A DNA stretch of 64,000 bases from Chersky-806 sp038252255 (GCA_038252255.1 JBBSAM010000022.1:1-64000); one strand, 5' to 3'. Positions 16,691 through 28,110 are shown, numbered from the stretch's first letter. The notes: generated from the letters alone by a model not told the origin. Numbers and translations are program-made.

Positions 16691-17419
16691 CTAGAACCCC
16701 AAGAGCGGTTCCCAGAGGCGCAGGGCTGCGGGGTCGCCGAAGACGTCGACCGTCGTCGCGGGTGCCCGCCCGAGGAGCACCAGGAACAGCTCGGGGGCCG
16801 GGCCGCGCAATGCCACATCACCCTTGGCGTGCTCACGGGTCACCTCGAGCCCCGAGGGCGCGAGCCGCAGCAGCCACTCCCCCTCCCGGTCGGTGCAGTG
16901 GAGGTGCAGCGTCTCGCCACCGCGTGGCGTCTGCTCCGGGCCGAGGATGAACGGCAGGTTCTCGAGGTGCTCGTCGATCCCGTCCGCGGCCAGCGCGGCG
17001 TCGAACGGCTCGGGCTCACCGCGCGCGAGCTGACCGTCCCAGCGGTGCACCGCGGTCTCGTGAGCCATCCGGCGCGACCAGAACCGCACATCACCTGCGG
17101 CCGTCCACGTCCAGCACGTCGCTTCGGGATCCGTGGCCGCGAGCGTCTCGACCAATCCGGCTGCACCCTGCTCGAGCCAGTCGGGGAGTCCACGGGGGTC
17201 CGGCGGGATCTCGAGATCGATCGACTTGGGCGACAGGGGTTCACGCGTCCGCACCACCCCTCTCGACCACCGGTGCGCCGTACCGGTGTGGCGTACGAGC
17301 TTTGCCACATCCCAATCCGGGCACGACGGGACGCGCGCGTCGAGATCACCGCGTCGCGCGGCTTCGGCCAGTGCGCGCGCCTCGTTGGTGATGACGGGAA
17401 GGCAGTCGGCGTGCTCCAT
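16691..17419 (-). CDS. Maleylpyruvate isomerase-like, DinB/mycothiol-type family protein (TIGR03083)
   Basis: 242 aa. The N-terminal half is a DinB-like four-helix domain with the actinobacterial pattern RVPSCPDWDVAKLVRHTGTAHRW (about 29-51) and RRMAHETAVHRWDGQLA (about 116-132), whose histidines are expected metal ligands. The C-terminal half resembles the MDMPI_C domain. Relatives are mycothiol-dependent enzymes; mycothiol use here is inferred. Start ATG 17419. Upstream SRAP gene lies 11 bp away on the same strand. Confidence 0.85.
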   Translation of the reverse strand: MEHADCLPVITNEARALAEAARRGDLDARVPSCPDWDVAKLVRHTGTAHRWSRGVVRTREPLSPKSIDLEIPPDPRGLPDWLEQGAAGLVETLAATDPEATCWTWTAAGDVRFWSRRMAHETAVHRWDGQLARGEPEPFDAALAADGIDEHLENLPFILGPEQTPRGGETLHLHCTDREGEWLLRLAPSGLEVTREHAKGDVALRGPAPELFLVLLGRAPATTVDVFGDPAALRLWEPLLGF

Positions 17420-17430
17420 CGTCCTCAAAC

Positions 17431-18171
17431 CTAGGAGAAGAGCGTCTGCGGGTCTTCGGGCTCGACGCGCGCCGCGAGCTCCGGGCCGTTGTTGCTCGCG
17501 CTGTTGACCTGGGTGCTCACCGGCCAGAGCTCCAGGAGATCGTCCGGCGGGGGCACGAGCAACGCGGCGAGTCGCGCACACTCGGCGACGCATGGGTCGA
17601 GCCACGTGTCCCACGCAGTCTCGGGCAGCATCACCGGCATCCGGTCGTGGACGGGTGCCATCGTCGCGTTGGCGCGCGTCGTCACGATGGCGCACGTGAT
17701 CAACCACGGAGACTCGGGCTGGTCGCGCCACGCCTCCCACAGGCCGGCGAACGCGATCGGCTCACCGTCGCGCCGGTGAACAAACATCGGCTGTTTCTGC
17801 TTCCGGCCCGCCACGGCCTGCCACTCGTAGAAGCCGTCGGCGGGGAGGAGGCAGCGGCGCTTGAGGAATGCGGCCTTGAACGCCGGCTTCTCGGCCACGG
17901 ACTCGGCCCGGGCGTTGATCAGGCGGTCACCGATCTTCGGGTCCTTCGCCCAGGACGGGACGAGGCCCCAGCGCATCTGCTCGAGGACCCGCGGTGCCGC
18001 GGGCGCGTCCGCCTCCGGCTCGGCGCGCCTGTGCTCCCGGATCGTCAGGACCTCGGCGCGGGGCGCGACGTTGTAGCTGGGTTCGGGTGCTTCGTCGATC
18101 GCGATCTCGTCGACGTCGAACCGCTCGGCGAGCAGCGTCGGGGACGAGACCTGGACGTACCGCCCGCACAC
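17431..18171 (-). CDS. SOS response-associated peptidase (SRAP/YedK/HMCES family)
   Basis: Protects abasic sites in single-stranded DNA by forming a covalent cross-link through its Cys2. The GTG at 18171 gives Met-Cys-Gly-Arg-Tyr, placing the essential cysteine at position 2; this decides the start. Other hallmarks are SYNVAPRAEVLTI (about 33-45), MRWGLVPSWAKDP, INARAESVAEKPAFKAAF, RCLLPADGFYEW and HDRMPVML with its catalytic His. 246 aa, a usual length. Confidence 0.95.
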   Translation of the reverse strand: MCGRYVQVSSPTLLAERFDVDEIAIDEAPEPSYNVAPRAEVLTIREHRRAEPEADAPAAPRVLEQMRWGLVPSWAKDPKIGDRLINARAESVAEKPAFKAAFLKRRCLLPADGFYEWQAVAGRKQKQPMFVHRRDGEPIAFAGLWEAWRDQPESPWLITCAIVTTRANATMAPVHDRMPVMLPETAWDTWLDPCVAECARLAALLVPPPDDLLELWPVSTQVNSASNNGPELAARVEPEDPQTLFS

Positions 18172-18178
18172 GGGCGGT

Positions 18179-18601
18179 TCAGTGCCCGTTCGTCGACGGT
18201 CGGTCCGCGACACGACGGACGAACCGCAGTCCCGACCAGACGTCGTCGATCGCGCAGACCTTGTTGTCGACGAGCCCGTACTCGAGCCCGATCTCCTGCA
18301 CCGGCTCGAACGTGAGATCCGTCGCGACCCCCGACGCCTTCTTGGGCCAGGCCACCCAGAGCCCGCCGTTCGCCACCAGGGCGCGCGCCATCACCGGAAA
18401 ACGACGTTCGAGCTCACGTCGTCGCGTCGCGAAGAACAGGATCACGTCGAGCTTGCCGCGGGCTTGCGTGCGGATCTCGACCCCGGCCGGCAACGGCGCG
18501 AGCGTGCGGGTGAACCCCTTCGGTGGAGCGAGCAACGCGAGCCGAGTCCCGTCTTTGATGCCGAGCTTCTTCGGCAACGATGTCCCCGAGTACCCCGCCA
18601 T
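18179..18601 (-). CDS. DUF3052 family protein
   Basis: 140 aa of unknown function. The pattern SGTSLPKKLGIKDGTRLALL, DVILFFATRRRELERRFP, GGLWVAWPKKASGVATDL and GLVDNKVCAIDDVWSGLRFV is the DUF3052 signature of actinobacteria. ATG 18601 is used; an in-frame ATG at 18622 is possible. It ends seven bases before the SRAP start on the same strand, so the two are probably co-transcribed. Confidence 0.88.
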   Translation of the reverse strand: MAGYSGTSLPKKLGIKDGTRLALLAPPKGFTRTLAPLPAGVEIRTQARGKLDVILFFATRRRELERRFPVMARALVANGGLWVAWPKKASGVATDLTFEPVQEIGLEYGLVDNKVCAIDDVWSGLRFVRRVADRPSTNGH

Positions 18602-18635
18602 GCGGGGCTCATCCGAGCGCATCACGGGCCGCCCG

Positions 18636-19907
18636 TCAACTTGTGGATGGCGAGGGCGCGCCGCCTCGCTGATAGCGCGTGAGCTCCGGCACGAGAACCG
18701 CCAGCAGCCCCACACCGACCACGCACAGCACCCCGCCCGAGACGACGGACACCATCGGGTTGAAGACCGCGGCCACGAACCCTGCCTCGACGTCGCCGAT
18801 CCGCGGACCTCCTGCGACAACGGCGATGTTGATACCTGACAGCCGGCCGCGCAGGTCGTCGGGAACGGTGTCCTGCAGGATCGTCGAGCGGAACACGGCT
18901 GACACGACATCAGCCCCGCCTGCAACAGCGAGACACAAAACGGCCACCCCGATGAGATCGCCGGAGAGACCGAACGCGGCAATCGCGCAACCCCACAGGG
19001 CGACCGAGACGATGATGGCGAGACCCTGCCGGCGCACGCGGTGGACCCAGCCGGTCGTCAGTGCGCCCAGGAGGGCGCCGAACGCCACGGCCGAGAACAA
19101 CACCCCGACCTCCTCCGCGCCGCCGTGGAACTGCACCACGGCGAGGATCGGGAACAGCGCCCGGGGCATACCGAAGATCATCGCGATCAGGTCCACGACG
19201 AACGTCGATTGGAGCACCCGGCGGCCCCGGAGGAAGCGGAAGCCGTCGGCCAGGCGCTGCCAGCCACCGAGCTCCGGGGCGTCCGGGTGCTCGTCGCGCA
19301 GGGGCGGGTGGGGGCCCATCATCGAGACCGTGGTGATGGTGGCGCCGAAGCTGACGACGTCGATCGCGTACGCCCACCCGAGGCCGGCCGAGGCAACGAT
19401 CACCCCGCCGACCGCCGGGCCGACGATGAGCGCCGTCTGGTACATGACCTGGTTGAGCGCGAGCGCCGACGGGAGGCGGTCCCGGGGCACCAGGCTCGGC
19501 GTCATCGCTGCCCGCGTGGCCAGGGCGAAGCCGCTCAGCCCCGCGATGATCGCGGCACCCACATAGACGATGGCCACCGGCGTCGGGTCCATGAGGGCCC
19601 CGGCCAGCAGCAGCGCCGATCCGGACGCCTGCGCGATCTGGGCGATCCGCAACAGCCGCCGCCGGTCATGGCGGTCGATGAGGGGACCACCGAACAGCGA
19701 GCCGACCATCAGCGGTACCAGCTGCACGAGACCGATCGCACCGACGGCGGCCGCCGAGCCGGTCAGGCGGTAGACCTGGATGTAGACCGCGACGAGCGTG
19801 ATGCTGGAACCCGTCTCGGACAGGATCTCGCCGACCCACAACAGCCGGAAGTCGCGATGGCGCAGCGGCGTGAGGTCGAGCGCCAACGCGCGCAGCTTGC
19901 TCAGCAC
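18636..19907 (-). CDS. MFS transporter, EntS-like exporter
   Basis: 423-aa major facilitator with about 12 hydrophobic helices. The opening LTPLRHRDFRLLWVGEILSETGSSIT and the loop GGPLIDRHDRRRLL (motif A type) match the enterobactin-exporter-like MFS branch. The GTG at 19907 is preferred because GGGAG lies just upstream; the in-frame GTG at 19982 has no ribosome binding site and would extend into the divergent promoter region. Cargo unknown; siderophore or drug export is family-based inference. Confidence 0.87.
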   Translation of the reverse strand: MLSKLRALALDLTPLRHRDFRLLWVGEILSETGSSITLVAVYIQVYRLTGSAAAVGAIGLVQLVPLMVGSLFGGPLIDRHDRRRLLRIAQIAQASGSALLLAGALMDPTPVAIVYVGAAIIAGLSGFALATRAAMTPSLVPRDRLPSALALNQVMYQTALIVGPAVGGVIVASAGLGWAYAIDVVSFGATITTVSMMGPHPPLRDEHPDAPELGGWQRLADGFRFLRGRRVLQSTFVVDLIAMIFGMPRALFPILAVVQFHGGAEEVGVLFSAVAFGALLGALTTGWVHRVRRQGLAIIVSVALWGCAIAAFGLSGDLIGVAVLCLAVAGGADVVSAVFRSTILQDTVPDDLRGRLSGINIAVVAGGPRIGDVEAGFVAAVFNPMVSVVSGGVLCVVGVGLLAVLVPELTRYQRGGAPSPSTS

Positions 19908-19956
19908 GAGACTCCCGGCGGCCGACCGGTTCGCGCGCCGCCGCTCAACCGCCGGC

Positions 19957-20015
19957 GCCCGGATATATTCCGACCATTTCACTCGACTTTTATGTCAGGG
20001 CCCGGATAGATTCCG
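19957..20015. promoter_or_regulatory. Duplicated CGGATAKATTCCG boxes between MFS and peroxiredoxin genes
   Basis: Two near-identical 16-mers, GCCCGGATATATTCCG (19957-19972) and GCCCGGATAGATTCCG (20000-20015), lie 43 bp apart in the divergent gap. Each has CGGA/TCCG arms around an AT-rich centre. They could be operators for a redox or metal regulator, or duplicated -10-type elements. The regulator is unknown. Confidence 0.4.
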
Positions 20016-20098
20016 CGCACGCAGCGTATGGGTACCGGACGACCGCGTACCCAACGTTGCCGAGCCCCCAACCCGACGAGACGACGAGAGAGGTTGCG

Positions 20099-20737
20099 AT
20101 GACACTGCGACTTGGCGACGAGGCCCCCAACTTCACGGCCGAGACCACCGAGGGGACGGTCACGCTCTACGACTACCTCGGTGACAGCTGGGGCCTGCTG
20201 TTCTCCCACCCAGCCGACTTCACCCCCGTCTGCACCACTGAGCTCGGCGAGCTCGCGAAGCGCAAGGGTGAGTTCGATGCCCGCAACACCAAGCTCATCG
20301 GCCTGAGCGTGGACCCGCTCGAGTCCCACAAGAAGTGGGCCCCGGACATCGCGGACGTGAAGGGCACCCCGCTGAACTACCCGCTCATCGCGGACCCCGA
20401 GCGCAAGGTCGCGGAGCTGTACGACATGATCCACCCGGCGATGAACGAGAAGCTCACGGTGCGCTCCGTCTTCATCATCGGTCCGGACAAGAAGGTGAAG
20501 CTCATCATCACCTACCCCGCGACAACCGGTCGCAACGTCGACGAGCTCCTCCGCGTCATCGACTCACTCCAGCTCACGTCGCAGCACAGCGTCGCGACCC
20601 CGGTCGGCTGGGAGCAGGGCGGCGACGTGATCATCGCCACGTCGGTCACCGACGAGGCGGCCAAGGAGAAGTTCCCCGAAGGCTGGAAGTCCGAGAAGCC
20701 CTACCTGCGCTGGGTGAAGCAACCCGCAAAGAAGTAG
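20099..20737 (+). CDS. 1-Cys peroxiredoxin (Prx6 type)
   Basis: Reduces peroxides through a single peroxidatic cysteine. The motif FSHPADFTPVCTTELGEL (about 36-53) holds the catalytic Cys. The C-terminal arm with LLRVIDSLQLTSQHSVATPVGWEQGGDVII is that of the Prx6 subfamily, and no resolving Cys is evident. 212 aa is normal for Prx6. Start ATG 20099 follows GAGAGAGG; an upstream in-frame ATG at 20057 lacks one. The duplicated boxes at 19957-20015 may control it. Confidence 0.93.
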   Translation: MTLRLGDEAPNFTAETTEGTVTLYDYLGDSWGLLFSHPADFTPVCTTELGELAKRKGEFDARNTKLIGLSVDPLESHKKWAPDIADVKGTPLNYPLIADPERKVAELYDMIHPAMNEKLTVRSVFIIGPDKKVKLIITYPATTGRNVDELLRVIDSLQLTSQHSVATPVGWEQGGDVIIATSVTDEAAKEKFPEGWKSEKPYLRWVKQPAKK

Positions 20738-20752
20738 GAGAAGCGGTAGCCG

Positions 20753-20797
20753 CCGGAGGGCACCACTCGGGCACGGGTCCGGGCGGTCGCCCTCCGG
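20753..20797. terminator. Terminator-like hairpin between peroxiredoxin and ftsX
   Basis: CCGGAGGGC (20753-20761) pairs perfectly with GCCCTCCGG (20789-20797), extended by ACC/GGT on the loop side with one bulge. It lies between two convergent genes and can serve both. Confidence 0.6.
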
Positions 20798-20813
20798 AGA
20801 TCCTCGGAAGACG
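20792..20813 (-). repeat. Stop-proximal GATCTCC repeat, copy 4
   Basis: On the minus strand the sequence just after the ftsX stop reads CTCGTCTTCCGAGGATCTCC, nearly the same as copy 3 (TCTTCCGAGGGTCTCCG). Its position and strand relative to the preceding gene follow the same rule as copies 1-3. It overlaps the 3' arm of the hairpin. Confidence 0.5.
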
Positions 20814-20815
20814 AG

Positions 20816-21700
20816 TCAGACTTCGAGGAATCGGCGCAGACCCACGATCGAGCCGATCACGCCGATCCCGGCACCGAGGATGATCACGTACAAGCCGATC
20901 GTGTACGCATCTGCGTTCCCGACGTAGAAGCCGCGCGAGAAGTCGGAGTTGCGCGCGATCGCGTTGCTGATGACCTCTTTCAGCCCGTAGACCGCGCCGA
21001 ACGCGAACGCGGCGCCGATCACGCCCTGCACGAGCCCCTCGAGCATGAACGGGATCCGCACGAACCAGTTCGATGCCCCGACGAGCTTCATCACCTCGAT
21101 CTCCCGGCGCCGCGCAAAGGTCGCCAATCTGATCGTGTTGACGATCAGGAACAGGGAGGCCGCGAGCAGCAGGAAGAAGATCACGATGAAGGCGGTCCGG
21201 ATCCAGCTGGTCGCCGACAGCAGCTTCTTCACCTCTTTCGAGGCGGTCTTCACCTCATCGACGCCGGGTTGGGTCGAATATCGGTCCGCGACGGTCTGGG
21301 TGAGCTCGGCCTTGGCCGGCGCGACCCGGTACGAGGATGGCAACGCCGCCGCGTCGGTGGTCTGCACCAGGTCCGGCTGGTCTTTGAAGAGCCGCTGGAA
21401 CTCGTGGTACGCGTCTTCCTTGGTGAGGTAGTGGAAGGAACGGACGTCGTGGTCCGCCTTGAGCGCGCGGTTCAGCGATTGGATCTGGCCGTCGGTGGCT
21501 TTGACGTTCATGAAGATCTCGAGCTCGACGCCGTTCTTCCACTGCTGGGTGCCGTGATCCACGAGACGCGACAGCAGGAGCGCGCCGCCGAGCACGCAGA
21601 GCGACACCGCAACCGTGATGATCCCGGCGAGCGTCATCAGCAGGTTCCGGCGAAGCGAGACCAACGTTTCGCGCGCGAAGTACCCGACTCGTGTCAACAC
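20816..21700 (-). CDS. ftsX: Cell division protein FtsX
   Basis: 294-aa membrane partner of FtsE, relaying division signals to peptidoglycan hydrolases outside the cell. TM1 is about 22-44, followed by a large extracellular domain (about 45-165). Three helices follow (about 170-190, 215-240 and 265-288), with the FtsX signature RRREIEVMKLVGASNWFVRIPFMLEGLVQG between the second and third. Six bases after ftsE on the same strand. Confidence 0.95.
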   Translation of the reverse strand: MLTRVGYFARETLVSLRRNLLMTLAGIITVAVSLCVLGGALLLSRLVDHGTQQWKNGVELEIFMNVKATDGQIQSLNRALKADHDVRSFHYLTKEDAYHEFQRLFKDQPDLVQTTDAAALPSSYRVAPAKAELTQTVADRYSTQPGVDEVKTASKEVKKLLSATSWIRTAFIVIFFLLLAASLFLIVNTIRLATFARRREIEVMKLVGASNWFVRIPFMLEGLVQGVIGAAFAFGAVYGLKEVISNAIARNSDFSRGFYVGNADAYTIGLYVIILGAGIGVIGSIVGLRRFLEV

Positions 21701-21706
21701 AGAGGT

Positions 21707-22393
21707 TCAGCTCCCGACGCCGTAGACGCCGCGGGCCTGGTCCCGGACCAGTGAGCCGCGGTCGAGCTCGATGACCCGACGCCGCATCATGTCGACGATG
21801 CGGGAGTCGTGCGTCGCCATCACGACCGTCGTACCGGTGCGGTTGATCCGGTCGAGCAGGCGCATGATGCCGGTGGTCGTCGTCGGGTCGAGGTTCCCGG
21901 TGGGCTCATCGGCCAGCAGGATCAGCGGCCGGTTCACGAACGCACGCGCGATCGAGACTCGTTGCTGCTCACCACCGGAGAGCTCGTCGGGAAAGTTCTC
22001 GGCCTTCTTGCTCAGCCCCACGAGATCCAGGATCTGGGGAACCTGAGCCTTGGTGACGTGGCGGGGCCGGCCGATGACCTCGGAGGCGAACGCCACGTTC
22101 TCGTAGATGGTCTTGTTGGGCAGCAGCTTGTAGTCCTGGAAGATGCAGCCGATGTTGCGACGCAGCTGGGGAACCTTCCAGGAGCTGAGCTTCGTGATGT
22201 CCCGGCCGGCGACGACGATGCTGCCCGCCGTCGGCAGGTCCTCGCGCAGCAGCAGACGCAAGAACGTGGACTTCCCCGAGCCCGACGGGCCGACGAGAAA
22301 CACGAACTCGCCCTTCTGGACGTCGATCGTGACGTCGCGGAGCGCGACGACCTCGCCCTTGTAGACCTTGGTGACATTTTCGAAGCGGATCAT
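21707..22393 (-). CDS. ftsE: Cell division ATP-binding protein FtsE
   Basis: 228-aa ABC ATPase driving FtsX. Walker A GPSGSGKST (about 35-43), Q-loop IFQDYKLLP, signature LSGGEQQRVSIARA (about 137-150), Walker B LLADEPTGNLD (about 158-168) and H-loop ATHD are intact. Start ATG 22393 is the standard FtsE beginning (MIRFENVTKVY). Its position after prfB and before ftsX is the common actinobacterial order. Confidence 0.96.
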   Translation of the reverse strand: MIRFENVTKVYKGEVVALRDVTIDVQKGEFVFLVGPSGSGKSTFLRLLLREDLPTAGSIVVAGRDITKLSSWKVPQLRRNIGCIFQDYKLLPNKTIYENVAFASEVIGRPRHVTKAQVPQILDLVGLSKKAENFPDELSGGEQQRVSIARAFVNRPLILLADEPTGNLDPTTTTGIMRLLDRINRTGTTVVMATHDSRIVDMMRRRVIELDRGSLVRDQARGVYGVGS

Positions 22394-22456
22394 GAGACCG
22401 ATCCAGGGTAGCCGGGTGGTGCTCGGAGTCCCGGTCACGACCCGGGTGGCCTGCCG

Positions 22457-23563
22457 CTATTGCTCGCTGCCGGATCTCCTCCACTGGAGAAACGCTTCGA
22501 TGAACGGATCGAGGTCGCCGTCGAGCACAGCCTGCACGTTGCCCGTCTCGTAGCGGGTGCGCTCGTCCTTCACCAGCTGGTAGGGGTGCAGGGTGTAGGT
22601 CCGGATCTGGCTGCCGAACGCGACGTCGCGCTTCTCGCCGGACAGCTTCTCCAGCTCGGCGCGCTGCTCTTCGCGGTGCAGCTGGGCCAGGCGCGCCGCG
22701 AGGATCTCCATCGCCTTCGCCCGGTTCTGCAGTTGCGATCGCTGGTTCTGGCACGACACGACGACGCCGGTCGGCAAGTGGGTGATGCGCACCGCGGAGT
22801 CGGTGACGTTCACGTGCTGACCACCGGCCCCCGACGAGCGGTAGTAGTCGATGCGCAGGTCGCTCGGCTCGATGTCGGGCAGCTCCGCGGCGTCGAGCGC
22901 GGGCACGGCATCGAACGCGGCGAACGCGGTCTGGCGCCGGGCGTTCGCGTCGAAGGGCGAGATGCGGATGAGCCGGTGAACGCCCTTCTCCCCCGTGAGC
23001 AGCCCGTAGGCGTTGCGGCCGTGGACGGTGAAGGTGGCCGAGCTGAGCCCGGCTTCGGTGCCCTCGTTCACTTCGTCGAGCTCGACCGAGAATCCCTTGC
23101 GCTCGGCCCACCGGGTGAACATGCGCAGGAGCATCTCCGTCCAGTCCTGCGCATCGGTGCCGCCGGCACCGGAGCTCACCTGGCAGATCGCGTCGCGGTC
23201 GTCGTGCTCACCGGTGAACAGCGCGCGCAGCTCGAGCTGGTCCAGCTCGGCGCGCAACGCGTCGACCCCCGACGCGATCTCGGGCTCCACCGAATCGTCG
23301 GCTTCCTCGCGACCGAGCTGGTAGAGCGTCTGCAGATCGTCGACGCGCGCTTCGAGCCCGGCGACGAGCTCGACATCGTCTTGCACCTCGGAGAGCTCGG
23401 TCGTCACCCGGCGGGCCTCGTCCGGGTCGTCCCACAGCCCCGGCGCAGACGCCTCCGCCTCGAGCGCGGCAAGCCGCTCCCGCTTCGCGTCGATGTGCAG
23501 GTACGCGTGCGCCTCGTCCACTCGCTTGCGAAGCGCGCTGAGATCATCGGTGAAGTCGCGCAT
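22457..23563 (-). CDS. prfB: Peptide chain release factor 2 (RF2)
   Basis: Releases finished peptides at UGA and UAA stops. 368 aa, with the catalytic GGQ in SSGAGGQHVNVTDSAVRI and the tripeptide stop-recognition motif SPF in RISPFDANARRQ. The gene is one uninterrupted frame from the ATG, so the programmed +1 frameshift known from E. coli prfB is absent. Placed between secA and ftsE on the same strand. Confidence 0.96.
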   Translation of the reverse strand: MRDFTDDLSALRKRVDEAHAYLHIDAKRERLAALEAEASAPGLWDDPDEARRVTTELSEVQDDVELVAGLEARVDDLQTLYQLGREEADDSVEPEIASGVDALRAELDQLELRALFTGEHDDRDAICQVSSGAGGTDAQDWTEMLLRMFTRWAERKGFSVELDEVNEGTEAGLSSATFTVHGRNAYGLLTGEKGVHRLIRISPFDANARRQTAFAAFDAVPALDAAELPDIEPSDLRIDYYRSSGAGGQHVNVTDSAVRITHLPTGVVVSCQNQRSQLQNRAKAMEILAARLAQLHREEQRAELEKLSGEKRDVAFGSQIRTYTLHPYQLVKDERTRYETGNVQAVLDGDLDPFIEAFLQWRRSGSEQ

Positions 23564-23612
23564 GGATTCCTCGGGCCGGGAGTCCGGAGCAGGCCGCTAG
23601 GCCCGGACAGCA

Positions 23613-26321
<2,709 letters not shown>

Positions 26322-26427
26322 TGCGTCCAGTCTACCGGCGCCCCCCTGTGGATCCGGGCGCTGTCTTGCTGGGTTGCTGCGCTGTCCGCACTGCGTGCCC
26401 GCTCCCACCTGCGCTCGGCGAGCAGGG

Positions 26428-27018
26428 TTACCCCACGGCCTCGATGAGGCCCAGGTGGCCGTCCCGGCGCCGGTACAGGACCGCGGCGCGGCCGCTCTCG
26501 GCGTTCGTGAAGAGATAGAAGTCGTGACCGAGGAGGTCCATCTGCAGGGCGGCCTCGTCCAGCGCCATCGGCTTCGACGTGAACTGCTTCGTGCGGACAA
26601 TCTGCGCGTGCCCGTTGCCACCGGCCTCGGGTGCGCCGGCGGCACCGGGTGCGGGCAGCGCCTCGTCCCAGTCCTCGATCGGCGGCGGGGGCGACGAGCG
26701 GCGGCGGCGCGGGTGGGCACGCTCGACCTTCTTCTCCTTGAGCCGGGTCAGCTGGTGCTCGACCTTGTCGATGACGAGATCGAGCGCCGCGACCGGATCC
26801 GTGGACGCGGCGTGCGCCTTCACGAAGTGGCCCTTGAGGTGGACCGTGACCTCGCAGAGGTCCTTGTCGTGGACCCGGGGGTTGCGGATCTCGGAGTAGT
26901 CCACCTCGACCCGGGTGATCTTGAGGTTGAAGCGCTCGAACTTCGCGAGCTTCTCCCGCGTGAGCTCCTGGACGGTTGGAGCGACCTTGATGTTCTTGCC
27001 GCGGAAGATGATGTCCAT
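26428..27018 (-). CDS. hpf: Long-form ribosome hibernation promoting factor HPF
   Basis: 196 aa. The N-terminal S30AE domain (about 1-100) begins MDIIFRGKNIKVAPTVQELT; a charged linker (about 105-140) leads to the C-terminal dimerisation domain (VRTKQFTSKPMALDEAALQMDLLGHDFYLF). The long form forms 100S ribosome dimers in stationary phase. Start ATG 27018. It precedes secA by 106 bp on the same strand, the usual actinobacterial neighbourhood. Confidence 0.95.
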   Translation of the reverse strand: MDIIFRGKNIKVAPTVQELTREKLAKFERFNLKITRVEVDYSEIRNPRVHDKDLCEVTVHLKGHFVKAHAASTDPVAALDLVIDKVEHQLTRLKEKKVERAHPRRRRSSPPPPIEDWDEALPAPGAAGAPEAGGNGHAQIVRTKQFTSKPMALDEAALQMDLLGHDFYLFTNAESGRAAVLYRRRDGHLGLIEAVG

Positions 27019-27076
27019 CAGCACCCCACTGCTCGGCGATTCACGACCCGTCATCTTCGCGCCGGCCGCAACGGGG

Positions 27077-27277
27077 CTAGAAGGCCCAAGCCAGCGCGCG
27101 CCGTTCCGGGGGCAGGCCGACGAGCGAGGACGCGAGAAGCGCCTCCGCGACCAGATCGGCGGGGATCTCGTAGGTGCCGGCGACCACCTCGGCGCGGACG
27201 CGGGCGACCCGCGATCGGGACCAACCGGGCCGTGATTCGCCAAGTCGCAGATCGGCCAGGGGGGTGCTTGTGGTCAC
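27077..27277 (-). CDS. Small FlgM-like (anti-sigma-28 domain) protein
   Basis: 66 aa. The central part, SRVARVRAEVVAGTYEIPADL then VAEALL (about 22-48), matches the C-terminal half of FlgM anti-sigma-28 factors, where a helix carrying V..I+.AI..GTY.V is followed by the .VA..LL helix. No flagellar gene is visible in the window, so a flagellar role is doubtful; a regulator of another sigma factor is possible. The GTG start has GGAAG upstream. It lies 58 bp upstream of hpf and 101 bp downstream of comF on the same strand. Confidence 0.65.
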   Translation of the reverse strand: MTTSTPLADLRLGESRPGWSRSRVARVRAEVVAGTYEIPADLVAEALLASSLVGLPPERRALAWAF

Positions 27278-27378
27278 GGTCTTCCGTCGTCGCCCCCGGT
27301 ACCCCCCTTGAGGAAAATCTCACTCTCCGTGGCCATGCGGGGGACAACGGACGACCAACGGAGCCGCAGCATCCGGCT

Positions 27379-27981
27379 TCACGGGGTCCGGGCGGCGGCC
27401 AGCCCGAGGACCGCCGGCGACCCCGCCCGGCGCAGGGCGACCGCCCCGGCCGAGAGCGTCGCCGCCGTGGTGACGACGTCGTCGACGAGCAGCACCCGGC
27501 GGCCGTGCGCCGCGGCCCGGGCCCGGAAGCGGGGCCCGGCGATCCGCTCCTCCCGTCGAGCGCCCGTCTGCGGCGCGCCGGGAAGCCGCGTCAGCAACCC
27601 GCGCACGGGAAGCCGGGTCTGGCGGCCGACGGCGCGCGCGAGCAGCTCCGCATGATCGAAGCCGCGTTCGCGGCGGCGCGCCGGGGTGGTGGGCGCCCAG
27701 GTCACCACGTCTACCGCGTCGACCGCCTGGAAGCTCGCGAGCATCGCCTCCGCCAACCACGTGACCGCCGCGCGTGAGTTGCGGTACTTGACGCGAGCGA
27801 CCAGCTCCCGCGCGACACCGGCGTACGCGAACGCGACCACGAGCGCGTCGAGCCCCGGCGGGGTCGCGTGTGGCGGCGCGGCCTCGATCGTGTCGAGGCA
27901 GGACGCGCACACCGGTTCGGCTGCGACACCGCACCCCGGGCACGACCCGGGGAGCAGCACCTCGGTCAGCAGCCGGAACAT
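27379..27981 (-). CDS. comF: ComF family phosphoribosyltransferase-like protein
   Basis: 200 aa. An N-terminal four-cysteine zinc element (CPGCGVAAEPVCASC, about 14-28) is followed by a type I phosphoribosyltransferase domain with the PRPP loop RVLLVDDVVTTAATL (about 161-175). Relatives help DNA uptake in naturally competent bacteria, but the family is widespread in non-competent actinobacteria and the reaction is unknown. Confidence 0.9.
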   Translation of the reverse strand: MFRLLTEVLLPGSCPGCGVAAEPVCASCLDTIEAAPPHATPPGLDALVVAFAYAGVARELVARVKYRNSRAAVTWLAEAMLASFQAVDAVDVVTWAPTTPARRRERGFDHAELLARAVGRQTRLPVRGLLTRLPGAPQTGARREERIAGPRFRARAAAHGRRVLLVDDVVTTAATLSAGAVALRRAGSPAVLGLAAARTP

Positions 27982-28028
27982 CTGCCGAACCTACCGGTGC
28001 GGTGTGACAACTATCCCGTCCGCCGTCC

Positions 28029-28093
28029 AACCCCCCTCGTTTCGGGGTGAGCTCGCGTCGCCATGGCAACGCGAGCGCACCCCGAAAGGGGTT
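28029..28093 (-). terminator. Large terminator hairpin downstream of ahcY
   Basis: TTTCGGGGTG (28040-28049) pairs with CACCCCGAAA (28078-28087), and GCTCGCGT (28051-28058) with ACGCGAGC (28069-28076), with a single A/G mismatch between them. Outer AACCCC/GGGGTT arms extend the structure. It lies between the ahcY stop and the comF start, both minus strand, so it should end the ahcY transcript. Confidence 0.8.
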
Positions 28094-28110
28094 CGAGGTC
28101 GCGCTGTTCT

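Noticed and set aside
22457..23563. Programmed frameshift in prfB
   Set aside because: The gene is a single continuous frame from the ATG with no early in-frame UGA.
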